The translations under genes were made by a program, and so were the position numbers. A stretch of DNA of 64,000 bases from Aquabacterium sp. Lineage in GTDB: Bacteria > Pseudomonadota > Gammaproteobacteria > Burkholderiales > Burkholderiaceae_C. Of the stretch, positions 26,180-35,134 are shown piece by piece (the stretch's first letter is position 1; the number at the start of each line of letters is the position of its first letter). The notes under the pieces were generated by a model. The model ran no database searches, was not told the DNA's origin, and was given only the letters and a program-made list of their open reading frames with translations. Location: assembly GCF_016195855.1 (NCBI RefSeq), contig NZ_JACPYU010000025.1, positions 98,953 through 162,952 of the forward strand, given 5' to 3'.

Positions 26180-27243
26180 GCCCCATCAAGCCCGCCTATG
26201 TGCGCCCTCTGGACCTCAAACAAGGCCGTGTTGACCTGACCCATGGTGCAGGCGGTCGTGCCAGCCACCAGTTGATCGAGACGGTGTTCCGGCCTGCTTT
26301 CACGCAAACCTGGCCTGGCGGCTGGCAAGACGCGGGCGACGATGGCGCCGTGCTGCCGGAGATCCCTGCGGGCGGCAGGCTGGTCATGGCCACCGACGCG
26401 CACGTGGTGTCGCCATTGTTCTTTCCTGGCGGCAACATTGGCAGCCTGGCGGTACACGGCACGGTCAACGACCTGGCCATGATGGGTGCCAGGCCGCTGC
26501 ACCTGAGCGTGAGCTTCATCCTGGAAGAAGGCCTGCCCCTGAGCGATCTGGTGCGGGTGGTGCAATCGATGGCGCTTGCTGCGCGCGAGGCCGAGGTGGC
26601 CATCGTGGCGGGCGACACCAAGGTGGTGGAGCGCGGCAAGGCCGATGGGCTCTACATCAGCACCACCGGCCTGGGCCAGTGCAGGCCGGGCGTGCAACTG
26701 TCCGGCAAGTTGGCACAAGCAGGCGACGCGGTGCTGCTGTCGGGCAGCGTGGGCGACCACGGCGTGGCCATCCTCAGTCAGCGCGAGGGGCTGCGCTTTG
26801 ACGCCCCGATCGAATCTGACAGCGCCGCCTTGCATGGCCTGGTCGCGCACATGCTGGACACGGGCGCGGCCTTGCGCGTGCTGCGCGACCCGACCCGCGG
26901 CGGCCTGGCCACCACGCTCAACGAGATCGCCGTGGCCTCCGGCGTGGGCATGCAGCTCGATGAGCGCGCGATCGTGGTGAACCCCACGGTGGCCGCCGCC
27001 TGCGAGTTCATGGGGCTGGACCCGCTCTACATGGCCAATGAAGGCAAGCTGATCGCCATCTGTGCCGCCAGTGATGCCGAGCGCCTGCTGAACGCCATGC
27101 GCGCCCACCCCTTGGGCCAGCAGGCCTGCCGCATCGGCACCGTCACCCCAAGCCCCAGCGGCCTGGTCCAGATGCGCACCAGCTTTGGCGGGCAGCGCAT
27201 GCTGGACTGGTTGATGGGCGAGCCCTTGCCTCGCATTTGTTGA
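26176..27243 (+). CDS. hypE: Carbamoyl dehydratase HypE
   Basis: A 355-residue enzyme of the PurM/SelD fold that dehydrates its own C-terminal thiocarboxamide to thiocyanate. The signature C-terminus LPRIC, with the terminal Cys, is intact. Internal blocks LTHGAGGRASHQLIE, DDGAVL, MATDAHVVSPLFFPGGNIG, VAGDTKVVERGK and LRDPTRGGLATTLNEIA are family-diagnostic. The start is the GTG at 26176, overlapping the hypD stop as GTGA. A 43-base gap separates it from hoxF. Confidence 0.95.
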   Translation: MSPIKPAYVRPLDLKQGRVDLTHGAGGRASHQLIETVFRPAFTQTWPGGWQDAGDDGAVLPEIPAGGRLVMATDAHVVSPLFFPGGNIGSLAVHGTVNDLAMMGARPLHLSVSFILEEGLPLSDLVRVVQSMALAAREAEVAIVAGDTKVVERGKADGLYISTTGLGQCRPGVQLSGKLAQAGDAVLLSGSVGDHGVAILSQREGLRFDAPIESDSAALHGLVAHMLDTGAALRVLRDPTRGGLATTLNEIAVASGVGMQLDERAIVVNPTVAAACEFMGLDPLYMANEGKLIAICAASDAERLLNAMRAHPLGQQACRIGTVTPSPSGLVQMRTSFGGQRMLDWLMGEPLPRIC

Positions 27244-27286
27244 TGCCCTGACAAAAAGCCGTCACGCCCACTGGATACTTTGAAGC

Positions 27287-29053
27287 ATGCCCCTTAAAAC
27301 CGAGATCAGCGACATCAAGGACATCCTGCAACGCTACCAGGCGGGGCCGGCTGACTTGCTGCAGGTGCTGCGGCAAGTACAGGCGCACTTCCATCACGTC
27401 CCGGCCTTCGCCATTGAGGCTCTGGTGCAAGCCTGGGGGCTCAGTTATGCAGCCGTGCGCAGCGTCGTGGGCTTCTACCATTTCCTCAGCTTCGAGCCCC
27501 GCGGCCGCTACACGCTGTACCTGAGCGACAGCGTGACCGACCGCATGCTGGGCAGCGAAGCCATCACACGGCGTCTGGCCGAGCGGCTGGGCGTGACGCT
27601 GGAACAAGTGCGTGGCGACGGCCTGGTCTCCCTGCACCGCACCTCGTGCACAGGCCTGTGCGACCAGGGCCCGGCCGGTCTGGTCAATGGCCACCCGCTG
27701 ACACGCCTGACCGCACGCCGGGCCGATGAGGTTGCCGACCTGATCCTGAGCGACACGCCGCTGGACGCATGGCCCGCCGATTTCTTTGAAGTCAGCAACC
27801 CGGTGTGGCGCCACAACCTGACCTTGCGTCACCCCATTGCGCCCGGGCAGGCCATCACCCGCATGTTGGCGATGGGGCCACAGGCCATGCTCGATGAACT
27901 GCAGGCCTCCGGCCTGCGCGGGCGTGGCGGCGCAGGCTTTGCCACCTGGCAGAAGTGGCAAGCCTGCCGCCAGGCCACCGGGCTGCGCGCCATCACCTGC
28001 AATGCCGACGAGGGCGAGCCCGGCACCTTCAAGGACCGCATGCTGCTGATGCAGTGGGCGCACGAACTCATCGAGGGCATGACCCTGGCGGCGCTCACGG
28101 TCGGGGCCACGCAAGGCTTCCTGTATGTGCGCGGTGAGTACGAGTTCATTGAGCCGCATCTGCGCGAGGTGCTGCAAGTGCGCCGTGACCGTAGTCTGCT
28201 GGGCAACTCGATCTCAGGATCAGGCCAGGCTTTTGATGTGGCGCTGCACCTGGGCGCCGGCGCCTATGTGTGCGGCGAAGAGACCGCGCTGATCGAATCG
28301 GTGGAAGGCAAGCGCGGCATCCCCCGCACGCGCCCGCCCTTCCCGGTAGACCGGGGCTACCTCGGCCTGCCCACCGTCAACAACAATGTGGAGACCTTTG
28401 TGCAGGTGGCGCAGATTGCCGTGCATGGCGGTGCCTGGTTTGCCGCACAGGGCACGGCCGCCTCACGCGGCACCCGCATCCTGAGCGTGGCCGGCGACGT
28501 GGCCCGCCCCGGCCTGTATGAAGTGCCCTGGGGCGTCACCGTGGCAGAGGTGTTGGCCGACAGTGGCGCCACCGACGTGCAGGCCGTGCTGGTCGGTGGC
28601 CCCTCCGGCAAGCTGATCGACGCCAGCCAGTTGCAGCGCCAGATCAGCTTCGAGGACCTGCCCACCGGTGGCGCCTTCACCGTGTTCAACCGCAGCCGCG
28701 ACATGGTGGACGTGGCCACGCAGTACACGCGCTTTTTCGCGCACGAGTCATGCGGCTTCTGCACGCCCTGCCGCGTGGGTTGTGGCCAGCTGCTGGAAAC
28801 CGCCGAGCGCCTGATCACGGGCCACGCCAGCCCATGGGACATCACCCGCCTGAAAGAAACCGCCAGCCTGATGCAGCACCACAGCCATTGCGGCCTGGGC
28901 CAGACCGCGGCCCACCCGCTGCTGGACGTGATCCAGCACTTCCCTGATCAGGTCGAGCGCCGCCTGGTGCCCGATGAGCAGGCCTTCGACCTGGACGCCG
29001 CGACGGCCGACATGCACGCCAACACCCCCACGCCAGCCGGGAGGCCCGCATGA
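27287..29053 (+). CDS. hoxF: NAD-reducing hydrogenase diaphorase large subunit HoxF
   Basis: A 588-residue fusion of NuoE-like and NuoF-like domains that carries FMN and binds NAD(H). The N-terminal thioredoxin-like part (about 1-150) has the cluster motif TSCTGLCDQGPAG near 120. The NuoF-like part has GLRGRGGAGFATWQKW (about 209), ITCNADEGEPGTFKDR, and GAGAYVCGEETALIESVEGK. The [4Fe-4S] ligands are in SCGFCTPCRVGC (about 487) and HCGLGQTA. The layout is that of the Cupriavidus soluble hydrogenase, in which HoxE is fused into HoxF. It overlaps hoxU by four bases. Confidence 0.96.
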   Translation: MPLKTEISDIKDILQRYQAGPADLLQVLRQVQAHFHHVPAFAIEALVQAWGLSYAAVRSVVGFYHFLSFEPRGRYTLYLSDSVTDRMLGSEAITRRLAERLGVTLEQVRGDGLVSLHRTSCTGLCDQGPAGLVNGHPLTRLTARRADEVADLILSDTPLDAWPADFFEVSNPVWRHNLTLRHPIAPGQAITRMLAMGPQAMLDELQASGLRGRGGAGFATWQKWQACRQATGLRAITCNADEGEPGTFKDRMLLMQWAHELIEGMTLAALTVGATQGFLYVRGEYEFIEPHLREVLQVRRDRSLLGNSISGSGQAFDVALHLGAGAYVCGEETALIESVEGKRGIPRTRPPFPVDRGYLGLPTVNNNVETFVQVAQIAVHGGAWFAAQGTAASRGTRILSVAGDVARPGLYEVPWGVTVAEVLADSGATDVQAVLVGGPSGKLIDASQLQRQISFEDLPTGGAFTVFNRSRDMVDVATQYTRFFAHESCGFCTPCRVGCGQLLETAERLITGHASPWDITRLKETASLMQHHSHCGLGQTAAHPLLDVIQHFPDQVERRLVPDEQAFDLDAATADMHANTPTPAGRPA

Positions 29054-29754
29054 GCCAGCCCGCCACCTTCAAGCTGGACGGGCGCGACATCCCCTTCGAG
29101 CCCGGCCAGACCATCATGCAAGCGGTGCAGGCAGCCGGCGCCTACATCCCGCACCTGTGCCACCACGCCGACTTCGAGCCCATTGGCAGCTGCAAGGTCT
29201 GCAGTGTGCGCATCAAGGGCCGCACGGTCACCTCCTGCACCATGCCGGCCAGCGCCGGCATGGAAGTTGAATCCGAAGCACCCGACATCAACCGCGACCG
29301 CAAGCGCCTGATCCAGATGCTGTTCGTGGAAGGCAACCACCATTGCCCTTTCTGTGAAAAGAGCGGCAACTGCCACCTGCAGGCCCTGGGCTACCACCTG
29401 GGCATGCAAGACACCCACTTCGTGCACGCCTACCCGCAGCATGCGGTCGACGCCTCGCACCCCGACGTGATGCTGGACCGCAGCCGCTGCGTGCTGTGCG
29501 AGCTGTGCGTGCGCGCCAGCCGCGAGGTGGATGGCAAGAACGTGTTCGCCATCGGTGGCCGCGGCCTGAAAACCGAATTGCTGATCAACAGCCCCAGCGG
29601 CACCTTGCGCGACAGCGCCGTGGCCGCCACAGACCGAGCCTTGTCCATCTGCCCCACCGGCGCCCTCATGCCCAAGCGACAAGGCTTCGTCATCCCCATT
29701 GGCCAGCGGCACTACGACCACGCCGACATCGCCCAGCACCCGGAGGACACATGA
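29050..29754 (+). CDS. hoxU: NAD-reducing hydrogenase diaphorase small subunit HoxU
   Basis: A 234-residue iron-sulfur protein that relays electrons between HoxY and HoxF. The N-terminal [2Fe-2S] ferredoxin domain has C37 in IPHLCHH, then GSCKVCSV and TSCTMPA. It is followed by the His/Cys cluster region NHHCPFCEKSGNCHLQ, and a [4Fe-4S] region CVLCELCVRASREVDGKNVF ending at CPTGAL. This is the short NuoG-like form typical of group 3d enzymes. It overlaps hoxF and hoxY by four bases each. Confidence 0.96.
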   Translation: MSQPATFKLDGRDIPFEPGQTIMQAVQAAGAYIPHLCHHADFEPIGSCKVCSVRIKGRTVTSCTMPASAGMEVESEAPDINRDRKRLIQMLFVEGNHHCPFCEKSGNCHLQALGYHLGMQDTHFVHAYPQHAVDASHPDVMLDRSRCVLCELCVRASREVDGKNVFAIGGRGLKTELLINSPSGTLRDSAVAATDRALSICPTGALMPKRQGFVIPIGQRHYDHADIAQHPEDT

Positions 29755-30293
29755 GCCGCAAGCTGCGCATTGCCACCTGCTCACTGGCCGGCTGCTTTGG
29801 CTGCCACATGTCTTTTCTGGATGTGGACGAGGCCCTGGCCGACCTGATCGAGCACATCGAGTTCGACCGCAGCCCGCTGACCGACATCAAGCAGGTGAGC
29901 GAACACGGCGTGGACATCGGCCTGATCGAAGGCGGCCTGTGCAACCGCGAAAACGTCGAGGTGCTGCACGAGTTCCGGCAGCGCTGCAAGGTGCTGGTGG
30001 CCGTGGGAGCCTGCGCCATGTATGGTGGCGTGCCGGCCTTGCGCAATGGCATCCCCGTGTCGGAGCTGGTGGCCGAGGCTTACTTGGGAGCCGACCTGCT
30101 CAACCCCCAGGTGCCGCAAGACCCCGAGCTGCCGCCCTTACTCAAGAAGGTGCTGCCGCTGCACGAGGTGGTGCCCATCGACTACACCCTGGCGGGCTGC
30201 CCACCGCCAGCCGAGGCCTTTCGCGAACTGATCATGGCCATGCTGGAGCAGCGCGAGCCCGTGCTGCCCGAAGACCTCCGCCGCTTTGATTGA
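29751..30293 (+). CDS. hoxY: NAD-reducing hydrogenase small subunit HoxY
   Basis: A 180-residue [NiFe] hydrogenase small subunit, cytoplasmic and without Tat signal. Cluster ligands are visible in LAGCFGCHMSFLD (C15, C18), VGACAMYGGVPALRNG and LAGCPPPAEA, giving the single proximal [4Fe-4S] cluster of this class. The ATG at 29751 lies in an ATGA overlap with hoxU; a longer frame through hoxU is spurious. It pairs with HoxH, whose gene starts 15 bases later. Confidence 0.95.
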   Translation: MSRKLRIATCSLAGCFGCHMSFLDVDEALADLIEHIEFDRSPLTDIKQVSEHGVDIGLIEGGLCNRENVEVLHEFRQRCKVLVAVGACAMYGGVPALRNGIPVSELVAEAYLGADLLNPQVPQDPELPPLLKKVLPLHEVVPIDYTLAGCPPPAEAFRELIMAMLEQREPVLPEDLRRFD

Positions 30294-30308
30294 CCCGACA
30301 CCATTCCC

Positions 30309-31838
30309 ATGCCCAGCCCACTCGAAACCGCCCAAGACCCATCCGGCCTGAGCCGCGTGGTGATCGAGCCCGTGAGCCGCGTCGAGGGCCATGGCAAGGT
30401 CACCCTGCTGCTGGACGAACACCGGCATGTCAAACAGGCACGCCTGCACATCGTCGAGTTCCGCGGCTTCGAGCGCTTCATCCAGGGCCGCCCCTATTGG
30501 GAGGTGCCCACCCTGGTGCAACGCCTGTGCGGTATCTGCCCGGTCAGCCACCTGCTGGCGGCCAGCAAGGCCTGCGATGCCTTTGTCATAGGCAACGCGC
30601 GCATCACGCCCACCGCAGAGAAGCTGCGCCGCCTGCTGCACTTCGCACAGGTGCTGCAGTCCAACGCGCTGCACTTCTTCCACCTGGCCTCGCCCGATCT
30701 GCTGTTCGGCTTTGACGATGCCGTGGCGCACCGCAACGTCGTTGGTGTGCTGCAGGACCACCGTGAGCTGGGCCTGCAAGGCATCCGCATCCGCAAATAC
30801 GGGCAGGAGGTGATCCGCCTGCTCACGGGCAAGCGCGTACATGGCACGGGCTCGGTGCCCGGTGGCTTCAACAAGGCCCTGTCGATCGAAGACCGCAACC
30901 TGATGCTGGACGACATCGGGCAGATCACCGACTGGTGCGCCCATGCCCTGGGCCTGGCCCGCGATCTGTTCCTGGCCGGGCAACCCGAGCAAGGTGCGTT
31001 TGCCAACTTCCCCTCGATGTTCATGTCCCTGGTGCGCCCCGATGGCGCGAGCGACCTGTACGACGGCGCCTTGCGCGTCAACGATGCACACGGCCTGCAC
31101 GTGGTTGATCAGGTGGACGTGCACGACTACGGCCAATTGCTGCAGGAAGAGGTCAAGCCCTGGACCTATATGAAGTTCCCGCATCTGCGGGCCATGGGGC
31201 CGGAGCATGGCTGGTACCGCGTGGGGCCACTGGCGCGCATCAACAACGCCAGCTACCTGGACACCCCTCGCGCCGAAGCCGCACGCGAGGAGTTCAAGGC
31301 CTGGAACCACGGCAAGCCCGTCACGGCCTCGCTGGCGCAGCATTGGGCACGCATGATCGACATGCTGCATTGCGCCGAGAGCATCGAGCGCCTGCTGCAT
31401 GACCCGGACATCATCGGCACCGACCTGATGGCCAAGGGTACGCCCTTGCGTGAAGGCATCGGCGTGATCGAAGCACCGCGCGGCACCTTGATCCACCACT
31501 TCCGCATCGGCGACGACGACCTGATCAACTACGCCAACCTCATCGTCTCGACCACGCACAACAACACCGCCTTGAACGAGGCCGTGCGCAGTGTGGCGGC
31601 AAAGTACTTCGATGGGCGCGCGTTGACCGAAGGCCTGCTCAACCACATCGAGGTGGCCATCCGCGCTTACGACCCCTGCCTGTCGTGTGCCACGCATGCC
31701 GTGGGCAAGATGCCTTTGCGTGTGGAGCTGCTGGATGCAAATGGCCAGGCCATCGACCTGCTGCTCAAGCATGAGGATGGCCGCATTGAGCACCCACCCC
31801 TGCCCGTGGGTGCACAGTCCGGCAACTGGCCATCATGA
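30309..31838 (+). CDS. hoxH: NAD-reducing [NiFe] hydrogenase large subunit HoxH (precursor)
   Basis: A 509-residue catalytic subunit that binds the Ni-Fe(CN)2CO site and splits or forms H2. The N-terminal nickel ligands are in RLCGICPVSH (C74, C77), after the conserved SRVEGHGKV. The C-terminal ligands are in DPCLSCATH (C457, C460, H463). About 46 residues follow His463 and should be removed by HoxW once nickel is inserted; this extension is roughly twice the 24 residues known for the Cupriavidus protein. The rest is typical of group 3d. It overlaps hoxW by four bases. Confidence 0.96.
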   Translation: MPSPLETAQDPSGLSRVVIEPVSRVEGHGKVTLLLDEHRHVKQARLHIVEFRGFERFIQGRPYWEVPTLVQRLCGICPVSHLLAASKACDAFVIGNARITPTAEKLRRLLHFAQVLQSNALHFFHLASPDLLFGFDDAVAHRNVVGVLQDHRELGLQGIRIRKYGQEVIRLLTGKRVHGTGSVPGGFNKALSIEDRNLMLDDIGQITDWCAHALGLARDLFLAGQPEQGAFANFPSMFMSLVRPDGASDLYDGALRVNDAHGLHVVDQVDVHDYGQLLQEEVKPWTYMKFPHLRAMGPEHGWYRVGPLARINNASYLDTPRAEAAREEFKAWNHGKPVTASLAQHWARMIDMLHCAESIERLLHDPDIIGTDLMAKGTPLREGIGVIEAPRGTLIHHFRIGDDDLINYANLIVSTTHNNTALNEAVRSVAAKYFDGRALTEGLLNHIEVAIRAYDPCLSCATHAVGKMPLRVELLDANGQAIDLLLKHEDGRIEHPPLPVGAQSGNWPS

Positions 31839-32386
31839 GCCTGATGGACGATTGCATCGGCCAAGCGCCCATCCTCGTGCTGGCGGTGGGCAACCCCAGC
31901 CGGGGTGACGATGCCTTTGGGCCGCTGCTCGCGCAGCAACTGCAAAGCTGGCTGGCCACACAAACCACCGAAGTGCAACAGGCCATCGAGCTGATCACCG
32001 ATCAGCAACTGGTGGTGGAGCATGCGCTGGATCTGCAAGGGCGTGAGCAAGTCCTGTTCATCGACGCTGCCGCCCAGCACGATGCCCCCGTGGCCCTGCG
32101 GGCCGTGACACCCTCACCAAGCAACCATGCGCCAGCCCGCGTCAACAGCCACCGCAGCACACCCGACGACTTGCTGGCCCTGTACCAATCGCTGCTGAGC
32201 CAGCCTCCACCCCAGGCCGACCTGCTGACCCTGACCGGTCATGGTTTCGAACTGGGCGCCCCCTTGTCAGACACGGCCCAGGCCCTGCTGCCCCAGGCCT
32301 GGAAGCTGCTGCAAGGCTGGTTGGACCAGGCACTGGCTCACGCCCTTGCCGCCGCCACCAACACGGAGCGAGCCGGCCATGCATGA
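31835..32386 (+). CDS. hoxW: Hydrogenase maturation endopeptidase HoxW
   Basis: A 183-residue nickel-dependent protease of the HybD/HycI/HoxW family that trims the HoxH C-terminus. The opening ILVLAVGNPSRGDDAFGPLL carries the GN-x4-DD-x2-G motif with a nickel-binding acidic residue; EHALDLQGREQVLFIDAA is the second conserved block, and LLTLTGHGFELGAPLS contains the later His. It overlaps hoxH at its start and hypA by eight bases at its end, consistent with a dedicated partner of the HoxH in this operon. Confidence 0.92.
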   Translation: MSLMDDCIGQAPILVLAVGNPSRGDDAFGPLLAQQLQSWLATQTTEVQQAIELITDQQLVVEHALDLQGREQVLFIDAAAQHDAPVALRAVTPSPSNHAPARVNSHRSTPDDLLALYQSLLSQPPPQADLLTLTGHGFELGAPLSDTAQALLPQAWKLLQGWLDQALAHALAAATNTERAGHA

Positions 32387-32720
32387 ACTCTCCCTGGCCA
32401 TGGAGATCGTGCAACTGCTGGAGGCCCATGTGCACGAGATGGCCCGCATCACCAGCCTGACGCTGGACGTCGGCACGCTCAGCTGCGTGGACGAGAGCGC
32501 CTTGCGCACCGCCCTGGGCAGCGCCTTGCGGGGTACGCTGGCGCAAGACGCGCAAGTGCACATCCACACCATCCAGGCCCAGGCGCAATGCCTGGACTGC
32601 CAGCACCACTTCAGCCCGCCCACCCGCATCGACCCCTGTCCGGCCTGTGGCTCCTTCCGCAAAACCTGGCTGGCCGGGCAGGATTTCAGATTGCGCAGCA
32701 TCGAGGGCATCCCCGCCTGA
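32379..32720 (+). CDS. hypA: Hydrogenase nickel metallochaperone HypA
   Basis: A 113-residue protein starting MHELSLAMEI; the N-terminal Met-His-Glu is the nickel site. The zinc-binding loop uses CLDC and CPAC (QCLDCQHHF and DPCPACGSF). Length and motifs are normal. It overlaps the hoxW stop by eight bases. It closes the hydrogenase unit, separated from hypBFCDE by the structural genes, an unusual but functional order. The next gene starts 97 bases later. Confidence 0.94.
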   Translation: MHELSLAMEIVQLLEAHVHEMARITSLTLDVGTLSCVDESALRTALGSALRGTLAQDAQVHIHTIQAQAQCLDCQHHFSPPTRIDPCPACGSFRKTWLAGQDFRLRSIEGIPA

Positions 32721-32816
32721 TCTTTACGGCTTTTTTATACCCGCCGTGCCAGAATTTTCAACAGCGAGATGCGCAGTTGAATAAGCTGAATCATCCCGAC
32801 ACCGATTCAGCCCCCC

Positions 32817-34424
32817 ATGTCCGACCCGATCAGCCCGCTTACCAGCCCTGCACGGCACGCCACCTGGCCCGAATACCTGCTGGCCATTGCCGCATGCGGG
32901 CTGACCACGGCCATCACCATCCCCCTGCATGACTGGCTGGAGCCGGTCAACACCGTCATGCTGTTCCTGCTGACGGTGGTGCTGGTCGCCACGCGCCTGG
33001 GGCGCGGCCCGGCGGTGCTGGCCTCCTTCCTGAGCGTGGGCCTGTTCGACTTCTTCTATGTGCCACCACGCTGGTCCTTTGCCGTCAGCGACGCCCAGTA
33101 TCTGTTGACCTTTGCCGTGATGCTGGTCGTGGCACTGGTCATCAGCCAACTCACCATCAGCCTGCGTTTGCGCGCCCATGAGGCCCAACAGGCCGCCCAA
33201 CGGTCCGATGCCTTGTACTCGCTGGCCAGCCACCTGGCGGGCGCGCTGGAGATCGAGCAGGTGTGCGACGCCACCCAGCATTTCACGCAGAACCAGTTGC
33301 ACGGCAGCATGCGATTGATGCTGCCGGGGCATGGCGACGAACTCGTCCCCGCCTTGCCCACACAAGCCCCCTTGTCCACCACCATGGCCCTGATGGCCCT
33401 GGCCGTCTACCGCGATTACAAAGGCCATGGCGCCCAGCACGTTGGTGACGACGAGCAGCTACACGTGCTGCTGCCTTTGGCCGGATCGACCCGCGCCCGA
33501 GGCGTGCTGATCATCTCCACCTCGCACGCCAAGGCCCAGAAGCTGGCCACCCAGCGCACGCTGCTGGACGCCCTGGCCTCGCTGGTGGCCACCTCGCTGG
33601 AGCGCCTGCACTTCGTGAACGTGGCCCACCAGACCCAGCTCGAGATGAACGACGAGCGGCTGCGCGGCTCGATCCTCTCGGCCCTGTCCCACGACATCCG
33701 CACGCCGCTGACCTCGCTGTTTGGCCTGGCCGACACGCTCACGCTGATGCAGCCACCGCTGCCGGCACCCGCGCAAGACATGGCCAGCGCCATCCGCGAC
33801 CAGGCCATGCGCCTGCACAGCATGGTCAGCAACCTGCTGGACATGGCACGGCTGCAAAGCGGCCAGCAAGCCGGGCAGCTCCCCTTGCGGCTGGAATGGC
33901 AACCCATCGAAGAGGTCATTGGTGCCAGCATCCAGTTGCTGGGGCACAGCCTCCACGGGCACCGCATCACCGTGCAACTGCCCGACAAGCTGCCTTTGAT
34001 CGCCATTGACGCCGTGTTGATGGAGCGCGTGTTCGGCAACCTGCTGGAGAACGCCAGCAAGTACGCCCCACCCGGCACCGACATCCATGTGCAAGCGCAG
34101 ACCAGCCCCGGCCAGATGCAGATCAGCGTGCGCAATGCGGGCGCCGGTTTCCCGCCCGACAAGCTGGGCCATGTGTTTGAGGTGTTCGAGCGCGGCCAAC
34201 CTGAATCCACCATCCCCGGCGTTGGCCTGGGCCTGTCGATCTGCCGGGTCATCGTCGAAGCCCATGGTGGGCACATCGAAGCCCTCAACCCGCCCGAAGG
34301 TGGCGCCAAGGTGTGTTTCACCCTGCCGCTGGGCACGCCCCCCACCATCGAGCCCGAGCAAGACCTCGAAGCTGATGGCGGGCCCGACGCCACCCTGGAC
34401 ACCGACCTGGAGGCACGCCGATGA
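32817..34424 (+). CDS. KdpD-like sensor histidine kinase lacking the N-terminal KdpD/Usp domains
   Basis: A 535-residue membrane kinase. It starts directly at the DUF4118 four-helix membrane region (about 18-115, with FFYVPPRWSFAVSDAQYLLTF, diagnostic of KdpD). A GAF-like segment follows (about 125-265), then the H-box ALSHDIRTPLTSL (His about 292), and an ATPase domain with N-box NLLENASKYA and G-box GVGLGLSIC. Full KdpD proteins are near 900 residues because of an N-terminal KdpD plus universal-stress domain, absent here. It overlaps the KdpE-like gene by four bases and sits upstream of kup. A role in potassium or osmotic sensing is inferred. Confidence 0.88.
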   Translation: MSDPISPLTSPARHATWPEYLLAIAACGLTTAITIPLHDWLEPVNTVMLFLLTVVLVATRLGRGPAVLASFLSVGLFDFFYVPPRWSFAVSDAQYLLTFAVMLVVALVISQLTISLRLRAHEAQQAAQRSDALYSLASHLAGALEIEQVCDATQHFTQNQLHGSMRLMLPGHGDELVPALPTQAPLSTTMALMALAVYRDYKGHGAQHVGDDEQLHVLLPLAGSTRARGVLIISTSHAKAQKLATQRTLLDALASLVATSLERLHFVNVAHQTQLEMNDERLRGSILSALSHDIRTPLTSLFGLADTLTLMQPPLPAPAQDMASAIRDQAMRLHSMVSNLLDMARLQSGQQAGQLPLRLEWQPIEEVIGASIQLLGHSLHGHRITVQLPDKLPLIAIDAVLMERVFGNLLENASKYAPPGTDIHVQAQTSPGQMQISVRNAGAGFPPDKLGHVFEVFERGQPESTIPGVGLGLSICRVIVEAHGGHIEALNPPEGGAKVCFTLPLGTPPTIEPEQDLEADGGPDATLDTDLEARR

Positions 34425-35119
34425 GCCTCAACCCCTACACCATCCTGCTGGTCGAAGATGACCCGCACATCCGCCGCTTTGTGCATGCCGCCCTGGAAGC
34501 CGATGGCTGCCGCGTGGTGGAGAGCGACACCATGCAGCATGGCCTGATCGAGGCCGGCACGCGCAAGCCTGACATGGTCATCCTGGACCTGGGCCTGCCC
34601 GATGGCGATGGCCGCCAGTTCGTGACCGATCTGCGCACCTGGTCGAGCATGCCGGTGCTGGTGCTGTCAGCACGCGCTGCCGAGGTCGACAAGATCGATG
34701 TGCTGGATGCCGGTGCCGACGATTACCTGACCAAGCCCTTCTCCGTCGGTGAGTTGCTGGCCCGTGTGCGCGCCATGCTGCGCCGCGCCCGCCGTGGCAC
34801 CGACATCGAGCAGCCCGTTTTCAAGTTTGGCCGCATCGAGGTGGACCTCATCCGCCGCCTGGTCACGCGTGATGGCCAGGCCGTGCACCTCACGCCCATC
34901 GAATACCGTCTCTTGTGCGTTCTGCTGGCGCACGCCGGCAAGGTCATGACGCACCGCCAATTGCTGCGCGAGGTCTGGGGGCCGGCCTATGCCGACAGCA
35001 ACCACTACACACGCATCTATGTAGGGCACCTGCGCCAGAAGCTGGAAGACGACCCTGCACAGCCCCGCCACTTCCTGACCGAGGTCGGCGTTGGCTACCG
35101 CTTCCAACTGGAAAACTGA
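34421..35119 (+). CDS. KdpE-like OmpR-family response regulator
   Basis: A 232-residue two-domain regulator. The receiver (about 1-120) has VEDDPHIRR, the phosphoacceptor Asp56 in MVILDLGLPDGDG, and the conserved Lys in DDYLTKPFSVGEL. The winged-helix DNA-binding domain (about 135-230) has HLTPIEYRLLCVL and THRQLLREVWGP, then YVGHLRQKLE, the KdpE pattern. It is coupled by a four-base overlap to the kinase and ends 15 bases before kup. Since no kdpFABC genes follow, its likely target is the kup promoter region or a distant kdp locus. Confidence 0.9.
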   Translation: MSLNPYTILLVEDDPHIRRFVHAALEADGCRVVESDTMQHGLIEAGTRKPDMVILDLGLPDGDGRQFVTDLRTWSSMPVLVLSARAAEVDKIDVLDAGADDYLTKPFSVGELLARVRAMLRRARRGTDIEQPVFKFGRIEVDLIRRLVTRDGQAVHLTPIEYRLLCVLLAHAGKVMTHRQLLREVWGPAYADSNHYTRIYVGHLRQKLEDDPAQPRHFLTEVGVGYRFQLEN

Positions 35120-35134
35120 AGGGACTTCGACATC

